From assembly GCA_015680685.1 (NCBI GenBank), contig MNCI01018418.1:128838-192837 (forward strand): DNA of 64,000 nt. Direction: 5' to 3'. A program made the position numbers and the translations under genes. Under the pieces are notes generated by a model. The model did no database searches. It saw only the letters and a program-made list of their open reading frames with translations, and was not told the origin of the DNA. Origin of the DNA: Gnetum montanum (Eukaryota; Streptophyta; Gnetopsida; Gnetales; Gnetaceae). Shown piece after piece: positions 24,331 to 35,654 of the stretch (position 1 is its first letter; every line of letters begins with the position of its first letter).

Positions 24331-24589
24331 TTTATTACCATATTGACATTCAACAATTTTTATATTTTTATATGTTTTCTATTTTATTTTTTTTCTCAAG
24401 TATTATCGTGGACATATGCATGTAGTGAATGTAAAATGAGAGAACAAAATGTGAATCAAATATTTGTAAAAAAGGAAAGTAATGAGAAGGCATGAATCGA
24501 AATTATAACTTGTAACTTGTAAATGAAAATTTAACATAACATAACAAGAATTTGTGAATTTGTAACTTTCTGGCTCTAGTTTAAAGCCA

Positions 24590-24840
24590 TTTCGGGTCGT
24601 GTACATCATCTTAAAGTCATGATGGACTATCACATCTGTATTAAAGAAACAAGGATTACCAATTTTAGGCCATAGTGGGCCGAAAGAAATAACAGTTTTA
24701 GGGAGTTTTAAAAGGAACCAGCCATTTTTTATCATGGCTAGTTTAACGTCATTACAGATGTTTTCTAGCAGTTTAACATCATACTAGATGATTGGTAGTT
24801 TAACGTCATTTCGGATGGGGGTGGTAGTTCACCCTAATCA
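24590..24840. repeat. Second minisatellite block with AGTTTAACGTCAT core
   Basis: Units include AGTTTAACGTCATTACAG, AGTTTAACATCATACTAG and AGTTTAACGTCATTTCGG at 24740-24820, plus more decayed units from 24590. It is the same core as 14641-15050 and marks the right edge of the block between protease and RT. 24331-24589 is AT-rich without recognised content. Confidence 0.65.
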
Positions 24841-24949
24841 TTGAGTTAACTTTTAATTTTTCGTACTTTGACATGAGGGATAGGTCATGTAGGCACAATC
24901 TTATACTCACCTTCCCCTTCACTAGTGATGTCAAAGGGTAATTTTGACC

Positions 24950-25530
24950 AAGAGACGTCAGTGGGAATGGCTCCTATGTTTGTGTTGTCTGGCACTTCCT
25001 CAGTTCTAGTAGGATCATGTTAATGTTTGGTTCATGTCTTGAAGTATGCTCATGGTTCCTTGTTTAGGCTTAGAAAATTCATTTTCTAACCCTTGATCCA
25101 TTCTCAAGTGCGAGGAAGTAAGTGATGTTTTCGTATCCCCATGTATGATGATCTCACTGCCCTCATAAGGTAGGTGGATCTCTTGATGGATTGATGAGGA
25201 TACGGCTCTAAGTTGAGCTAGCCAGGGATGCCCTAGTATCAGATTGAACCTCAGCATTTCATCAACCACTACGAATTCAGCTGATGTGGGGAACTGGTCC
25301 CCTGCTATGAAATCCAAGGTAACCATGCCTTTCACCATGACACGGGAACCACTAAAGGATTTTAAGAAAGAAGTTGTTGTGGGTTGTATTTTTTCTATAA
25401 GCCCTAGTTTCTCAATGATAGGATAGGGTATTATGTTTGTTGCTGCACCTTCATTGACATTCATCCTACGTAATTTGAAATGGTTGACCTATATTTTTAT
25501 GAACATAGGGGTTGTAGTAACCTCTCCCAT
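24950..25530 (-). pseudogene. Protease of element D
   Basis: 25015-25464 is open and reads VNEGAATNIIPYPIIEKLGL, FSGSRVMVKGMVTLDFIAGD, FVVVDEMLRFNLILGHPWLA and VSSSIHQEIHLPYEGSE, the Tat protease pattern (D.GA..NI.P...L..LG, then YN.ILGRPWL, then SS.H). The usual Asp of the active loop reads Asn-Glu (VNEGAA). The frame decays after 25000 and ends at the inserted block. Confidence 0.8.
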
Positions 25531-26439
25531 TTTCTCATCTCACTTAATGTCATTAGCATGAAACTCTAGGGATTTGGTCCTTGATTCTTGAGGTTGTGGG
25601 GATAGTACTGCATAAATGGATGGCTCATCTATAGGAAGGTCTTCACTAATAGGAATCAAAGTTAACATACACACAAGAGCTTCTTGATGTACAGTTGAAG
25701 TCATTAGTAGATCATACAAGTTTAAGGAAGTATTCTTTTGTTTCAAAGCCTACATGACTTGGGTCAATGCACTCGCTAGATCTTTACCATTTGGGGCACC
25801 TTTGTCTGTGGAGACTTGGTCCATTTGACCCAGCATTCGTATCTCTCGTGGAGGGATTTTTGTATTAGTAGCTGGGGGTGTTGGGTTTAGGACCTTGTGA
25901 GTGCCGGTATCCTTGTCTTGATGACTCTTGCTAGGCTCACTAGTAGATGGAACCATAGGAATAGCATTCAATGTTATGGGCTTCAGTCGTCCTAATTTTT
26001 TCTCGTGGTGTTATCTTTCCACATGCTCTCTTGTTAGCTTGTTAGCAAGGTGTTCTCGCAGGGGTCGCGGGGGAATGGTGGGCGGTTGCATGTCAGGGTT
26101 TTTTGGCACCCGGATTATAGAGGGAGTGGGATAGGTTTCTAAGGGTGTGGTTACTGCTGTGACAAAAGGGACAACATGGATGATGAATGGTTTTTTTGGT
26201 GTAGGAAACGTGCATATGAAGAAAGGAGTTTGAGGAGGTGTTGAGGTAGGTGTATTTTAAGAGGGCCTATAGATTACAAAAGGTTTTCATGAGACGTCCT
26301 GTCCATTCTCCACATGGATAGTGTTAATCACATATGGTGCATCATTAGTATTGAGAGAGTCTTTGTAGACTCCCATGGATTGGTTTTGGGGCCTTACTGG
26401 GTTTGCCTCGTCAAATATTATTTCACCCTTGTCAATCAT
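25531..26439 (-). pseudogene. gag-to-protease linker of element D
   Basis: Minus-strand open pieces 25540-25746 and 25750-25971 read SLNLYDLLMTSTVHQEALV and PPREIRMLGQMDQVSTDKGA; the first resembles the (I/V)S(L/A)(Y/W)(D/E)LL..S..HR.AL segment upstream of Tat proteases. 26000-26430 is in shifted frames and Pro/Thr-rich. Confidence 0.55.
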
Positions 26440-28590
26440 GCACTCTATGTCCTATTTTAAGATGAAGTAGTAGTTAGTTCCATGCGCACACCATTGGTGA
26501 TATTTGCAAAACCTATTTAACCTAAAGCCTCTTGGAATGTGGGGCTCATTAGCTATTACTAAAGCTGGGTTCTTAGCCAACTCATAGAATCGATCATGTT
26601 TTTGAGATGCCGCAAGAGACATTTGTTTATGTTTGATTAACCCAGCCTTTAGAAGTTGATCTAACAATTGTGAAGGTTTCATAGGCAAGGGTGTATATTG
26701 GGCAAGATCCTTTCATTCGAATGTACAAGTGTGACCCACATTGATGTTTTTATTTGAGGAAGACTCAGGTGTAGGCATAGGTGTGGTTCTTTCCCAGCTG
26801 GTTAGAGTAGTGGGTATTTTTCCTCTTTGTCCTGGATTATTAGGTTGGGCTATCTCTACCTCCGCCGCTACCATCATTTTGGATTTATCCTTATCTTTTC
26901 TCATATGTTGGCTCCTAAAGGTCGAGTAAGCTAGGTCATTACTTGTTTGCGCCACCTCTTCTATGTTCGTAATTTGCATGAATTCTTGGCTCAAAGTATG
27001 GGCACTCAAATAATAAAGCTTCAATTTAATAAAGTCATTCATGGTTGCTTTAAGGATGGTAAGCAAATATGTTTCAAGGATGGGCTCGTGAAGTTCATTG
27101 AGGGCTGCACTCCACCTTTGGATAAATTTTTGCACTGATTCTAATGGCACCTATTTGATCTGAATCAAGCTATTAAGTGTGGCTTTAGGTTTTAGATTAT
27201 ATTTAAAGTGGGTTATGAACTAATGTAACAAATCTTCTAGGGAGGATATGGAGTTATGACCTAAAGCTCAGTACTAGTCTAAGGCTTTTCCCATTAGGGA
27301 CATAGCAAATACATGTAGAATTTCATGAGGCCAGGCTTGAAGCAATAGACACTCTAGATGAAATGTTACCAGATGGGTGTTTGGATCTCCCTCTCCATTG
27401 TACTTGGTTAGTTGAGGTAATGAGATTCCCTTCGACAAGGTTAATGGTGGTACTGAAGGGTGGATTGGATCGTCTTGATAGAAGTCTAGCACCTTGACTT
27501 CCTCAGTGTTTGTAGTTTTAAAGCATTTTAACTCCTTGGTTAATGAGTGCATCATTTGTTTTGTGTTTGCCCACTCTTGGGCAGTAGGTAGACTGGCGAG
27601 TTGAGTGGATTAATAGTAATTCGATTGTTGCATTGTTTGTGAAAAGGGAGACTATTAGATTGTCGGTTGTGGTGGAGCAACATTCAGAGATGGGATTGCA
27701 GGGTGTGGTACGTTGTAGTGAGTTGATTGATGTTGTTGAACAGCTAGTGAAACCCACTACCCATCCATAGGTTGTGAGGTAACACCCTAAACATGTTGGG
27801 CTGAAGTAATCAATGGTGCTCCATGAGTTTGCACTTGTGGTATGTAATGGGTGGACATGGAAGCTGGTATGACAAATGGCATCCCAATTACCTAAGGTTA
27901 GAAGATTGATCCTGCATTAGTTTGAGGAGGGGTTTGTCAGGACTGCACTTGTGGAGGTATGATGGAAGTAGACGTATCAAATTGAATGTTGGGCATGGAG
28001 AAGGTGGGAATGGAAGCGGGCACTTCTTGTTGGGAAACCAGTGCTCGAGTGTTTGTAGATGAAGGAGGAAACATAGTTTCTTCTAGGAAAGGTTGGAATA
28101 ATGAATTTGTATGGGCATGGGGACTAATAGTATGGTATGAATCCCCATTCTCAATTTGGGTTGTGAAGTCATCTTCCTCATCTCCACTTTAAAGCTCTAT
28201 TGGAGGTGGCTGTAAGGCTTGACTCCTTGCCATGAGGAGCTGAGATATGAGTCGATGATGGGACTTGGAAAGAGGGATTATATCAAATGTTGAAGGAATG
28301 AACTCACGACCTCCTTTGTAAATGAGCTCATAGTTTTGTTTTGCTTTTTTTTCTATGTGATCGATAGGCAAGTTAAATTGAATCTTCACATAGATGAAGT
28401 TATATTGTTCTGGTGTGTGAGTTTCATAAGTAGGGTCTTTGCCCTGTAGCCTAAGTGACTAGAGCATAGGGCCTTGGGGGTTTATCTGTTCAATAACAGT
28501 TATGGGTTCCATCGTAGCCATAGGGTTCAAGGTCTCGGCCCCAAAATTAGAGATCGGTAGTGTCATTGTGTTGATCTGGGAAGATTCCAT
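26440..28590 (-). pseudogene. gag of element D
   Basis: A start ATG at 28590 follows the leader minisatellite. The capsid core at 27274-27555 reads ISLPQLTKYNGEGDPNTHLV and FAMSLMGKALD. 26713-27150 continues with ESVQKFIQRWSAALNELHEP. The nucleocapsid end near 26470 reads FCKYHQWCAHGTNYYFILK, the Tat C-x2-H...H-x4-C pattern with the last Cys replaced by Tyr. A Pro/Gln-rich N-terminal half (27600-28200) is interrupted by stops. Confidence 0.8.
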
Positions 28591-28930
28591 AGTGAGTGTG
28601 AATAAACTAGGCTGGATGAGTTGAGCATGCATAAGCTAGGTGGTCAAGTTGGCATGAGCAAGTCGACAGCGTGAGTAAGCTAACAACGTGAGTAAGCTAA
28701 CATCATGAGCAAGCTAATAGCATGAGCAAACTTACAGTGTGAGTAAGCTAATAGCGTGAGCAAGCTGACAACGTGAGCAAGCTAACAGCATGAGCAAACT
28801 GACAGTGTGAGTAAGCTGACAACATGAGTAAGATGACACCGTGAGCAAGCTGATAGTGTGAGCAAATTGATAGTGTGAGCAAGCTAACAGTGTGAGAAAA
28901 CTAACATCGTGAGTAAGCTGACAGCATCAA
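28591..28930. repeat. 17-bp minisatellite in the 5' leader of D
   Basis: About 16 tandem units from 28652 to 28926 of consensus GTGAGCAAGCTRACARC on the plus strand, with CpG/TpG variation (GTGAG/ATGAG). It lies between primer site and gag start, so it would be in the untranslated leader of the genomic RNA. GCGTGAGC words also occur in the LTR and at 19080-20450. Confidence 0.85.
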
Positions 28931-29072
28931 TAACTGGGCTTAGCATGAGTAAATCAAGCTGAGCATATGTAAGCTAGCTCAACACACTGGGATTTAGTTT
29001 CAGCACTTGATCTATGCAGCATTTTGAACAGTAGCGTGATCAACGTTTTGATATATGGTAAACGAGTTTAGG

Positions 29073-29095
29073 CCCTCCTTCTAATGTCAATTTAC
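29073..29095 (-). other. Primer-binding site region of element D
   Basis: On the minus strand the LTR end (…AGTACA) is followed by GTAAATTGACATTAGAAGGAG. This resembles the TTGGCGCTAGAAGGAGG primer sites seen in some Tat elements, with CpG decay. The tRNA is not assigned. Confidence 0.5.
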
Positions 29096-30803
29096 TGTAC
29101 TAACCAAAATCATTGGTGTAAGGCTAGAAGTAGAAAAAAGGCATTGAAAGATCATCGGACAGACAGAGCTGACCCTGCCTTCGCATGAGGGAAAGCTAGA
29201 AAAGAAAACAAAGGTAAAGTGCCTTGGATTATCTGCACACAAATCAACCAAGGACTTTCCCAAAAGTAAGCTAAGGCTTGCACTGGGGTTATCGTAACTA
29301 ATGTTTGAAATGTGAATAGTGGTACACAAGATGCAAACAAAGCATATAGAGAAATGTATTGTAAAAAAACCATAAACTAAATTTAAAATAGAGTAAACAA
29401 TATAAAGGAAGGAAAAAATGAACTGTATTGTATTACTTAGAATGAATGTGCACTGGTCAAAGTGTAGCTACACATGTGGATGGCAAGTAGGGCACTAAGC
29501 CCTGGGGTGATATGCTTACAGGTGCTTGGATGCTAGGAGTGAGGTGCACCTGAGCATCCAAAAGTTGCAAGTCAGTATTTCCTAGGTTGTTAACCTTCAA
29601 AACTGCCAACCCCATTTATGTGAATGGATGGATTATTTATAAGGTTTGGCTAGGCTCCAACATGAAATTCATGGATGGAATCAATGGCTAAGAGATGAGA
29701 GGAAAACAGATCATGTGACACGTGTTTGATGGATAGCTGTGTGTGAGTTGATGTGCATGAGCAAGCTACGTTCTTGACTGAGTGCACTGTATCTTATAGT
29801 GTGTGTTGGCTTACACAAGCTAGCTTACACCCATAGAACCAGATATAATTTTGGAGCATAAGGACTTGACGAGCTCACAAATGATGAAAATTTACAATGA
29901 AAATGATATGTACAACAAGAGAGATTAACTCCAGCTCACTTGAAACTTCTCAGTCCCTGAATTGACTACTGCAGGATGTCGATTTGAGTGGTTTTGTGGC
30001 TATTTGAGGCATCTCTATTTCACCAGAGCTTTTAGCATGAGTTCATTTTGTCTTGGCATGACCTAAACATGTGTTTGGCGTGCTTTTGACTGGGTGTGAT
30101 CAGTACTCACGCTGCACTCACGCTGTCAGCGTGACCTCAGCATGAGTGAGCAAAAAATGACATATTTTACACTAATTTTTGACCTTTGAAGCCTGTTTCT
30201 TGAGTACAGAAATTGTCTAACTCTGGTTGAATTTGAGAGTGACCTACAAGTCAAAACATTGAGCTTGGATGTGCCTTATTTCAAACCAATTTTGGTAGCT
30301 CAATCTGGACTCATGCGACTAGCGTGAGCTCAGCGTGAGCCACAAAAACTTATAATTTTGGACCTGAAATCTGGAATTCTAGAAGCTGGTACTTGAAGTT
30401 GCCAATAATGAACCCTGAGGATGACTTGCACCTTGGAATTAAATCATTTTAACTCAGTTTTGAGGCTCTCAGAGTTGCTCATGCTACACTCACACTACCA
30501 GTGTGACCTCAGCATGACCATAGCATGAGTGAGAAAATTTGTACCATTTAACCTAAAATTTGCATTCTCGAATGTTGAAACTTGAACTAGACACAACATT
30601 GACCCTTGACAATGACTTGCACCCTCATATTGGACCATATTTAACTTGATTATGAAGTCATTGGAGTTGCTCACACTGAGGGCAAGCTAGCTTGACCAAG
30701 CTAACTTGACAAGTCGAGCGTGAGTTAAATGCCTTAGTCAAATGTTTGCCTACCAGAAGCTTGGAAGGATGTAAAGTGCTAGGCCGAAAGTAGTGGTGTT
30801 TCA
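29096..30803 (-). repeat. Right (5') LTR of element D
   Basis: TGTACTAACC...GGTGTTTCA, 1708 bp, followed by GAGTG (30804-30808), the same target duplication as at 10157. It contains the same tandem units as the left copy. Beyond GAGTG lies element A sequence. Confidence 0.85.
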
Positions 30804-31415
30804 GAGTGCATGAGTGCTTTTCATGGATTTCTCACCATTCTATGCCAACTAATAACAAGAAGTTAATAAGTCTTTACATTATATGGTTCCCATCCAAAAA
30901 TTAATAAAAACATAAAATTCAAAAAAAATGAAAAAATAAAGAAAGATGGAAATTCAAAGCACACTCTTATTAGAAAGACATGGGACTAGAAAGACATCTT
31001 ACCCATGCCTAAAGCTCCCCTCTAACTAAGGCCCTTTCTCGGTTCCTACTTCTCTTTTCTTATCTAATAAGGAATAGTGATTGATCTATGGGGGCATTCT
31101 TGTGTCTTGAGGATGTGGTCTAGTATTAGAGTAGAGATGGAAAGTCACTAAAAATGGTTGGCTTTGATCTAGAATAAGGATGGACTTTGTCAAGTCATTT
31201 TACCATAGAATCCACAAGGGAATTTAGTCGACCATGATTAGGAACTCCATTCCACGTTTTCTCTCATCCATCAATGCTTTCCATCATTCACCTCATTGTC
31301 AAATTCCATGTCTTAACTTGATGTATTCACATTCTTAGGTAGATCCTTTTGAATTAGGTCCTTAACATTTTGTGATCATTAATTAACTACAGGTCCCACG
31401 AACTCCTTAGTTGAG

Positions 31416-31471
31416 GTTATGCAAGGGGGAACGGACATGTGCCTACTATGGGGAGGACCCACTTGCATATC
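31416..31471 (+). other. Conserved stem-loop, element A copy 2
   Basis: Identical arms to copy 1: GTTATGCAAG at 31416-31425 and CTTGCATATC at 31462-31471. Confidence 0.65.
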
Positions 31472-31769
31472 CCATGGTTGGGATAGTTAATCTCCTTATC
31501 CTTAGGCATTTTTGCAATCAAATCTTGTGTGTGCCCATTGATGCATCCAACTATGCACTTCTTTAAAGCACTTCTCCATCATTCTTTCAATTGTAATCCT
31601 CCATTTTTGTAAACTATCAAGTCCTCTTCATGCATGCATTGTGTTATTGGCTTCATGGGCTTCCAAAAGACTCTAATTTCATGTAAAAAATCCTTGTATT
31701 TATTGAATTTTTGAAACATTAGTGGTGGGAAACAGATGCAACGACATGCCCTCGTAGAATTAACCTCTT

Positions 31770-31827
31770 ATGTTGACATGGCCAAGTCAACACAACCTTG
31801 TTGATGCATGGTAAAAATACTATAAAG
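31770..31827 (+). promoter_or_regulatory. Candidate internal promoter of element A (copy 2)
   Basis: GTTGACATGGCCAAGTCAAC and TTGTTGATGCATGG precede a TATAAAG box at 31821-31827. It lies 436 bp upstream of the ORF3 start at 32263. The leader motif CTTCCAAAGCCCATATCTTT follows at 31908-31927. Confidence 0.6.
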
Positions 31828-32262
31828 AGAGTGCAAAACGTAGCAATTTTTTGCCATTTTGCTTCAAACAATAAGGGAGGTTCTATAATTTTTTCAAGCC
31901 CAAAACCTTCCAAAGCCCATATCTTTCATGCCACTTGTTCAATTCTAGTTATTTTCAATCCTCTAGCTACTGGAGGTACACTCTTCGTCATGGAGGCAAC
32001 AACCCCTAGTTTTTTGAGATAATTTTTTTTGAAATTTTTCTAACTCTCCCATGAGTTTAATGAATAAAATAATATTAAATCATCATCCTATGCAATTTAA
32101 ACCCTTTCAAATAACTTTGGTAACCTAAAATTAAATAAAATAATAGTAAAATAATATTAAAAGATTAATCTGCCATGACCACATCTTAGCCAAGTGTAAC
32201 TATTCCTAAAGAGAGAAGGTACTTAATGTTATGAGATACACACTATATGCTAATCCTTGATC

Positions 32263-35052
32263 ATGTTGTGGTCACATATGGTACCAAGATCGAGGCATGG
32301 ACTGGAGGCAGGACCATTTCAACCTAGGGATAAATAGCCTATAACTAAAAGGGATCAACAAGAATAGCCCTATGAGTAGGAAGCTAAAAATCATGTCACA
32401 AGACCTCTTCATGAGGACCGTAAAGTTACGTCTATTTGTCAAATTCTAGAAGAAGAAAAAATACAGTAGTATCACTAAGATGAGATACCAGGTCCTATTC
32501 CAAGATGCGAAGTTACCTTAACCTATGTCTATCTTGATTAAATCAAGCCTAGGAATGTTTAACATTTGATTCTTTAAGAACCAAACTTTGGGATGTTCTT
32601 GGAGTTTACTATAGATGAAGTGAAAGCTCAACTATAGACCTCTTCCATGTGGCCAATCATCATTTCCAGTGGGGAGTGGTACATGGGAGAGACCTACCTC
32701 TTCTAGAACAACTAGTAGCCAAGTTCCATAATTAGAATCAAGGACATTCATGTGTCCTACTTGGTGGAAGCAATTACATAGGCTCTTGACATACTTGACA
32801 CTAGAACCAACTTGGTAGAGATCTTAACTTAGGTAGTCCATAAGATAAAGGAGAGGACCCAATGATGTTATGGAGTGCACCATAAGGAGTATGTTGCACT
32901 CACTATGGTATAATGCATGTATTTCAAGATAGTAGCCCATCACCTCAATTTGATGGTGAGTCTCAGTAAGGTGACTACCTTTTCTACCTATGCATGTGCT
33001 ACTCTAAGCAAAAAATTCCCCGCCAACCTTTCATAGCTAATCTATCAAGAGATAGAGAAGTAGTTCAAAGAGAATGAAAATTTAATGAAGACCCTACCCT
33101 TTCCCTACCTCATCAAAAAACTATGCAAAAAAACAAGATTAGTCTGCTATGCCAATGATGTAATCAAGCATGCTCCTTCTACCTCTTAGGTAGAAATGAT
33201 GAAGGAAAAGACCCCTACCATAACCAAGGAAGAGGAGTAGCCACCATCACCACCCACTTAAGAGAAATTAACACCATAGGTGCATCCTACTTCAAAACAC
33301 ATGTGAAAGCTCCAAGAGAAACTCTTATAGTAGTAGCAAGTAGGACTGAGTGGGGACCCTTTATCTATGAACCAGCCCTTAGCCATTTGAATAAGGTAAC
33401 TGATATCATAAGTTTGTTGAAGGACATGACACCTATGTTTTCTACCCAAAGAATGAAAATTCTCATGCACTCAAATCCTAGTGCCTAAAAGATAACCATG
33501 TCCATTCTTGAATGGTAGTAGTTCCCAGCAATTTCTAGGAAAGTTGTTACCTTCTCAATGCACTTGAAGTAGGGAGATGGAACCACTGTCTTGGTGATGC
33601 AACACCAAGGATAGGAAATGGTGGTAGAGGTGGTGGAAGACTGTGTGGGATAAGTCCTTAATTTTTCTACGGTGTCTGTACCCAACACTACTACCCTTAG
33701 AGATGTGCAAACATCTACAAAAATAGCTAGTGAAAGGTTGTTAGAATGACTAGTGGGGACCCAACAACTAATTTTAGAGCTCTTTGACCTTCAGAAAGAT
33801 ATTTTTGCTACCAAGTCAATGTTGTTCGAAGCAAGGGGAAAGTGCATAATTGTAGAGGCATAACTTGAAATGGCCAGGGCTGAAAATTAGTGCTTGAATA
33901 TAGAAGTTGCTAACTTGAGAGCCTATCTTTATGATGCCTCTATACTTAGTCAAGCAATAGCCAAGGATGAAGCTTTTTAGTAGCTTTAGTTAAAACTTCA
34001 TGAGGCTGGGTATGAGAGGAAGTTGGCGATCTTTGACAAGTCCTTGACCAAGACAAAAACCTATCACACCAAAAAGGACTTAAAAGAGATGCACCGAGAG
34101 AATGCCAATCTAACTAAAGAACATCAATTCCTATGTGACATTGAGCTCTAGAAAGAATAGATGGTTGATCACATGCAATAGTAGCAAGAGTAGCTTGCCA
34201 ATGTGTCAATGGTTTTAAGGAGGTTGCCAGTAGAAAATTACAATTTCTCCATGGAGGAACTCCATGCCCTTCCTAAAAAATATACAATTGAAATAGCCAC
34301 CTAGAAGAGCAAGGCCATCAAATTCAAAAGGTTCAAAAACCATTACAAAGACCAGGTTGATTTGAAAAAAGAAATTAATGAATGAAAAATCAAATTAACA
34401 ATGGTGAAGGTAAACAAGGTCCTCCAACAGCTCCAGTAAAGGAGGTGATGTGTGGCAGCCCATCTTTGATAGACTAAATGCATACAAAAAGGTAGAAATA
34501 TGCCTAAAGGAGCTACAAAATGAGGAGATGACTAAGTATATGGAGCTTTCCAACCTCCATAACTCTAACTTGGCAATGGTGATAACAAGAAACCCCTAGT
34601 TAGACTTGAAGAAGCAAGTAGCTAGCTCATACTTGTTGTATGAGGTCATGTTCAAGATGGACAAAGAAATCAAGCATAAACTTAAGGTGGTAAATGCAAA
34701 ACTTGATGTTCTCAAGGAACACTTCATTGATCAATAGTCCATAGCTAAAAACCTACCTAGGAGAATGAGTGACTACCATAAGCTGCAAAATGTAGTAAAG
34801 ACATTCGATGTTGAATGCAAGCTTTTCATTGCTTGGTTCATCAATGCAAAGGAGCTATTCTTGGCAATGGCCCATCCTTGGGATGTTTTCACATTAGTCC
34901 ACATTCATGATGCAGCATGGACCATGAATGATCCCAAGAGTAAGAAGGCGAAAATGAAGGTACTATTGGACATTTTTCATCTTCCACCAAAGGTTGGAGC
35001 TATCATAGGCTAATTACAATTGCCTCAACCACCACCACCTCAGACCATTTAA
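32263..35052 (+). pseudogene. ORF3 of element A (env-position ORF)
   Basis: Starts at ATG 32263 (MLWSHMVPRSRHGLE) and ends near 35050 after a Pro-rich tail (QPPPPQTI). The N-terminal domain has FLEFTIDEVKAQL, SSMWPIIIS, RIKDIHVSYLVEAIT and LPFPYLIKKLCKKTR followed by CYANDVIKHAP. The middle part repeats with C (TVLVMQHQG.EMVVEV). The C-terminal third is rich in Lys/Glu/Leu and probably coiled-coil, ending AKELFLAMAHPWDV. The LI.KLC motif recalls the putative plant transposon domain (Transposase_32); role unknown. About 930 codons with many TAG/TAA stops. Homologues lie in E, C and F. Confidence 0.7.
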
Positions 35053-35287
35053 ATTTCTTTCTTGTCTTCACATCATCAGAGGACTTGTGTTTGTCAGTTT
35101 TTTCCTTGTGTTCAATTTTGTTGTCCTAAATACCAAAATTTTCAAATGATTATAATTTTATATACTTAGGCACTTCTTTTTTATTTGCATGTATGTGTGT
35201 CATGTTTGTTTATGTCAATAGTTAGTCAATAATCACATACCTTTCCAAAAATTTTTAAGAAGATTGTTCCTCCTTTTGTTCACTCAA

Positions 35288-35318
35288 GGATGAGTTTTCA
35301 TTCAATTGTGAGGTACCA
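35288..35318 (+). promoter_or_regulatory. Polypurine tract and conserved upstream motif of element A
   Basis: GGATGAGTTTTCATTCAATT followed by GTGAGGTACCA directly precedes the LTR. The same motif (GATGAGTTTTCATTYAGTCG then a G run) precedes the 3' LTRs of B, C and F on the minus strand, and in more decayed form that of E. A purine tract at this position primes plus-strand synthesis in LTR elements. Confidence 0.7.
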
Positions 35319-35654
35319 TGAGTTGTGTCAAGGGTTACATCAATGACGACTTGTCAATGAGGCCTTGTTGATAAGAACCCATCGACTCGATTGTGTTGAT
35401 GCATGATTTGATGTGTTGACATGACCTTGTCAACGTAGTGTCTATTTTTTCCTATAAATACATGCTCACCAATTGCATTTATAGTAACAAGTCTCATGGT
35501 TGTAGCGAAGCTCTAGCAGTTTTTCCACTTGAAAGTTAGAATATTTTCTAAGTGCCCATAGTAGAAGGCTATAAGTCCATGGAATTCGACTGGATCATGT
35601 GTGAACACTTAGTGATTCATATGGTTGAGTGTAGGGTCTACTCACTGCTCATCA
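35319..35654 (+). repeat. 3' LTR of element A with internal deletion
   Basis: Begins TGAGTTGTGTCAAGG and ends CTGCTCATCA, 336 bp against 875 in the 5' LTR. TATA box at 35453-35460. The middle is missing: sequence jumps from CCCATAGTA to GAAGGCTATAAG, which correspond to about 3737 and 4300 in the 5' LTR, with TAG shared at the join. Confidence 0.8.

Larger units (their letters stand above)
13546..30803 (-). mobile_element. Element D: Tat-like Ty3/gypsy element, 3' LTR end lost at duplication junction
   Basis: Minus-strand order from the right: LTR (29096-30803), primer site, leader minisatellite, gag, protease, a 6.4-kb foreign or displaced block with an antisense gene, RT, RNase H, second RNase H, integrase, minisatellite. 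It has fewer stops than the Athila-like elements. The dual RNase H is the recognised hallmark of the Tat lineage. The left end is joined to element A sequence near 13545 instead of ending in an LTR. Confidence 0.8.
30804..32483 (+). repeat. Duplicated segment of element A, copy 2
   Basis: Partner of 11881-13545. Here the segment continues into ORF3 of element A without a break, so this copy is in the original context and copy 1 is the rearranged one. Confidence 0.8.
3519..35654 (+). mobile_element. Element A: Athila-like element, interrupted by D and a segment duplication
   Basis: The 5' LTR is 3519-4393, followed by primer site, gag, protease, RT, RNase H, an integrase remnant, 3' noncoding tract, ORF3, polypurine tract and a shortened 3' LTR (35319-35654). 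Without D and the duplication the element is roughly 10 kb. The flanks (CCACA before, CTAGA after) do not give a convincing target duplication. It is inserted in the ORF3 leader of element E. Confidence 0.8.

Noticed and set aside
28652-28926. CRISPR-like array
   Set aside because: Units are directly tandem at 17 bp with no spacers, in a plant retroelement leader.
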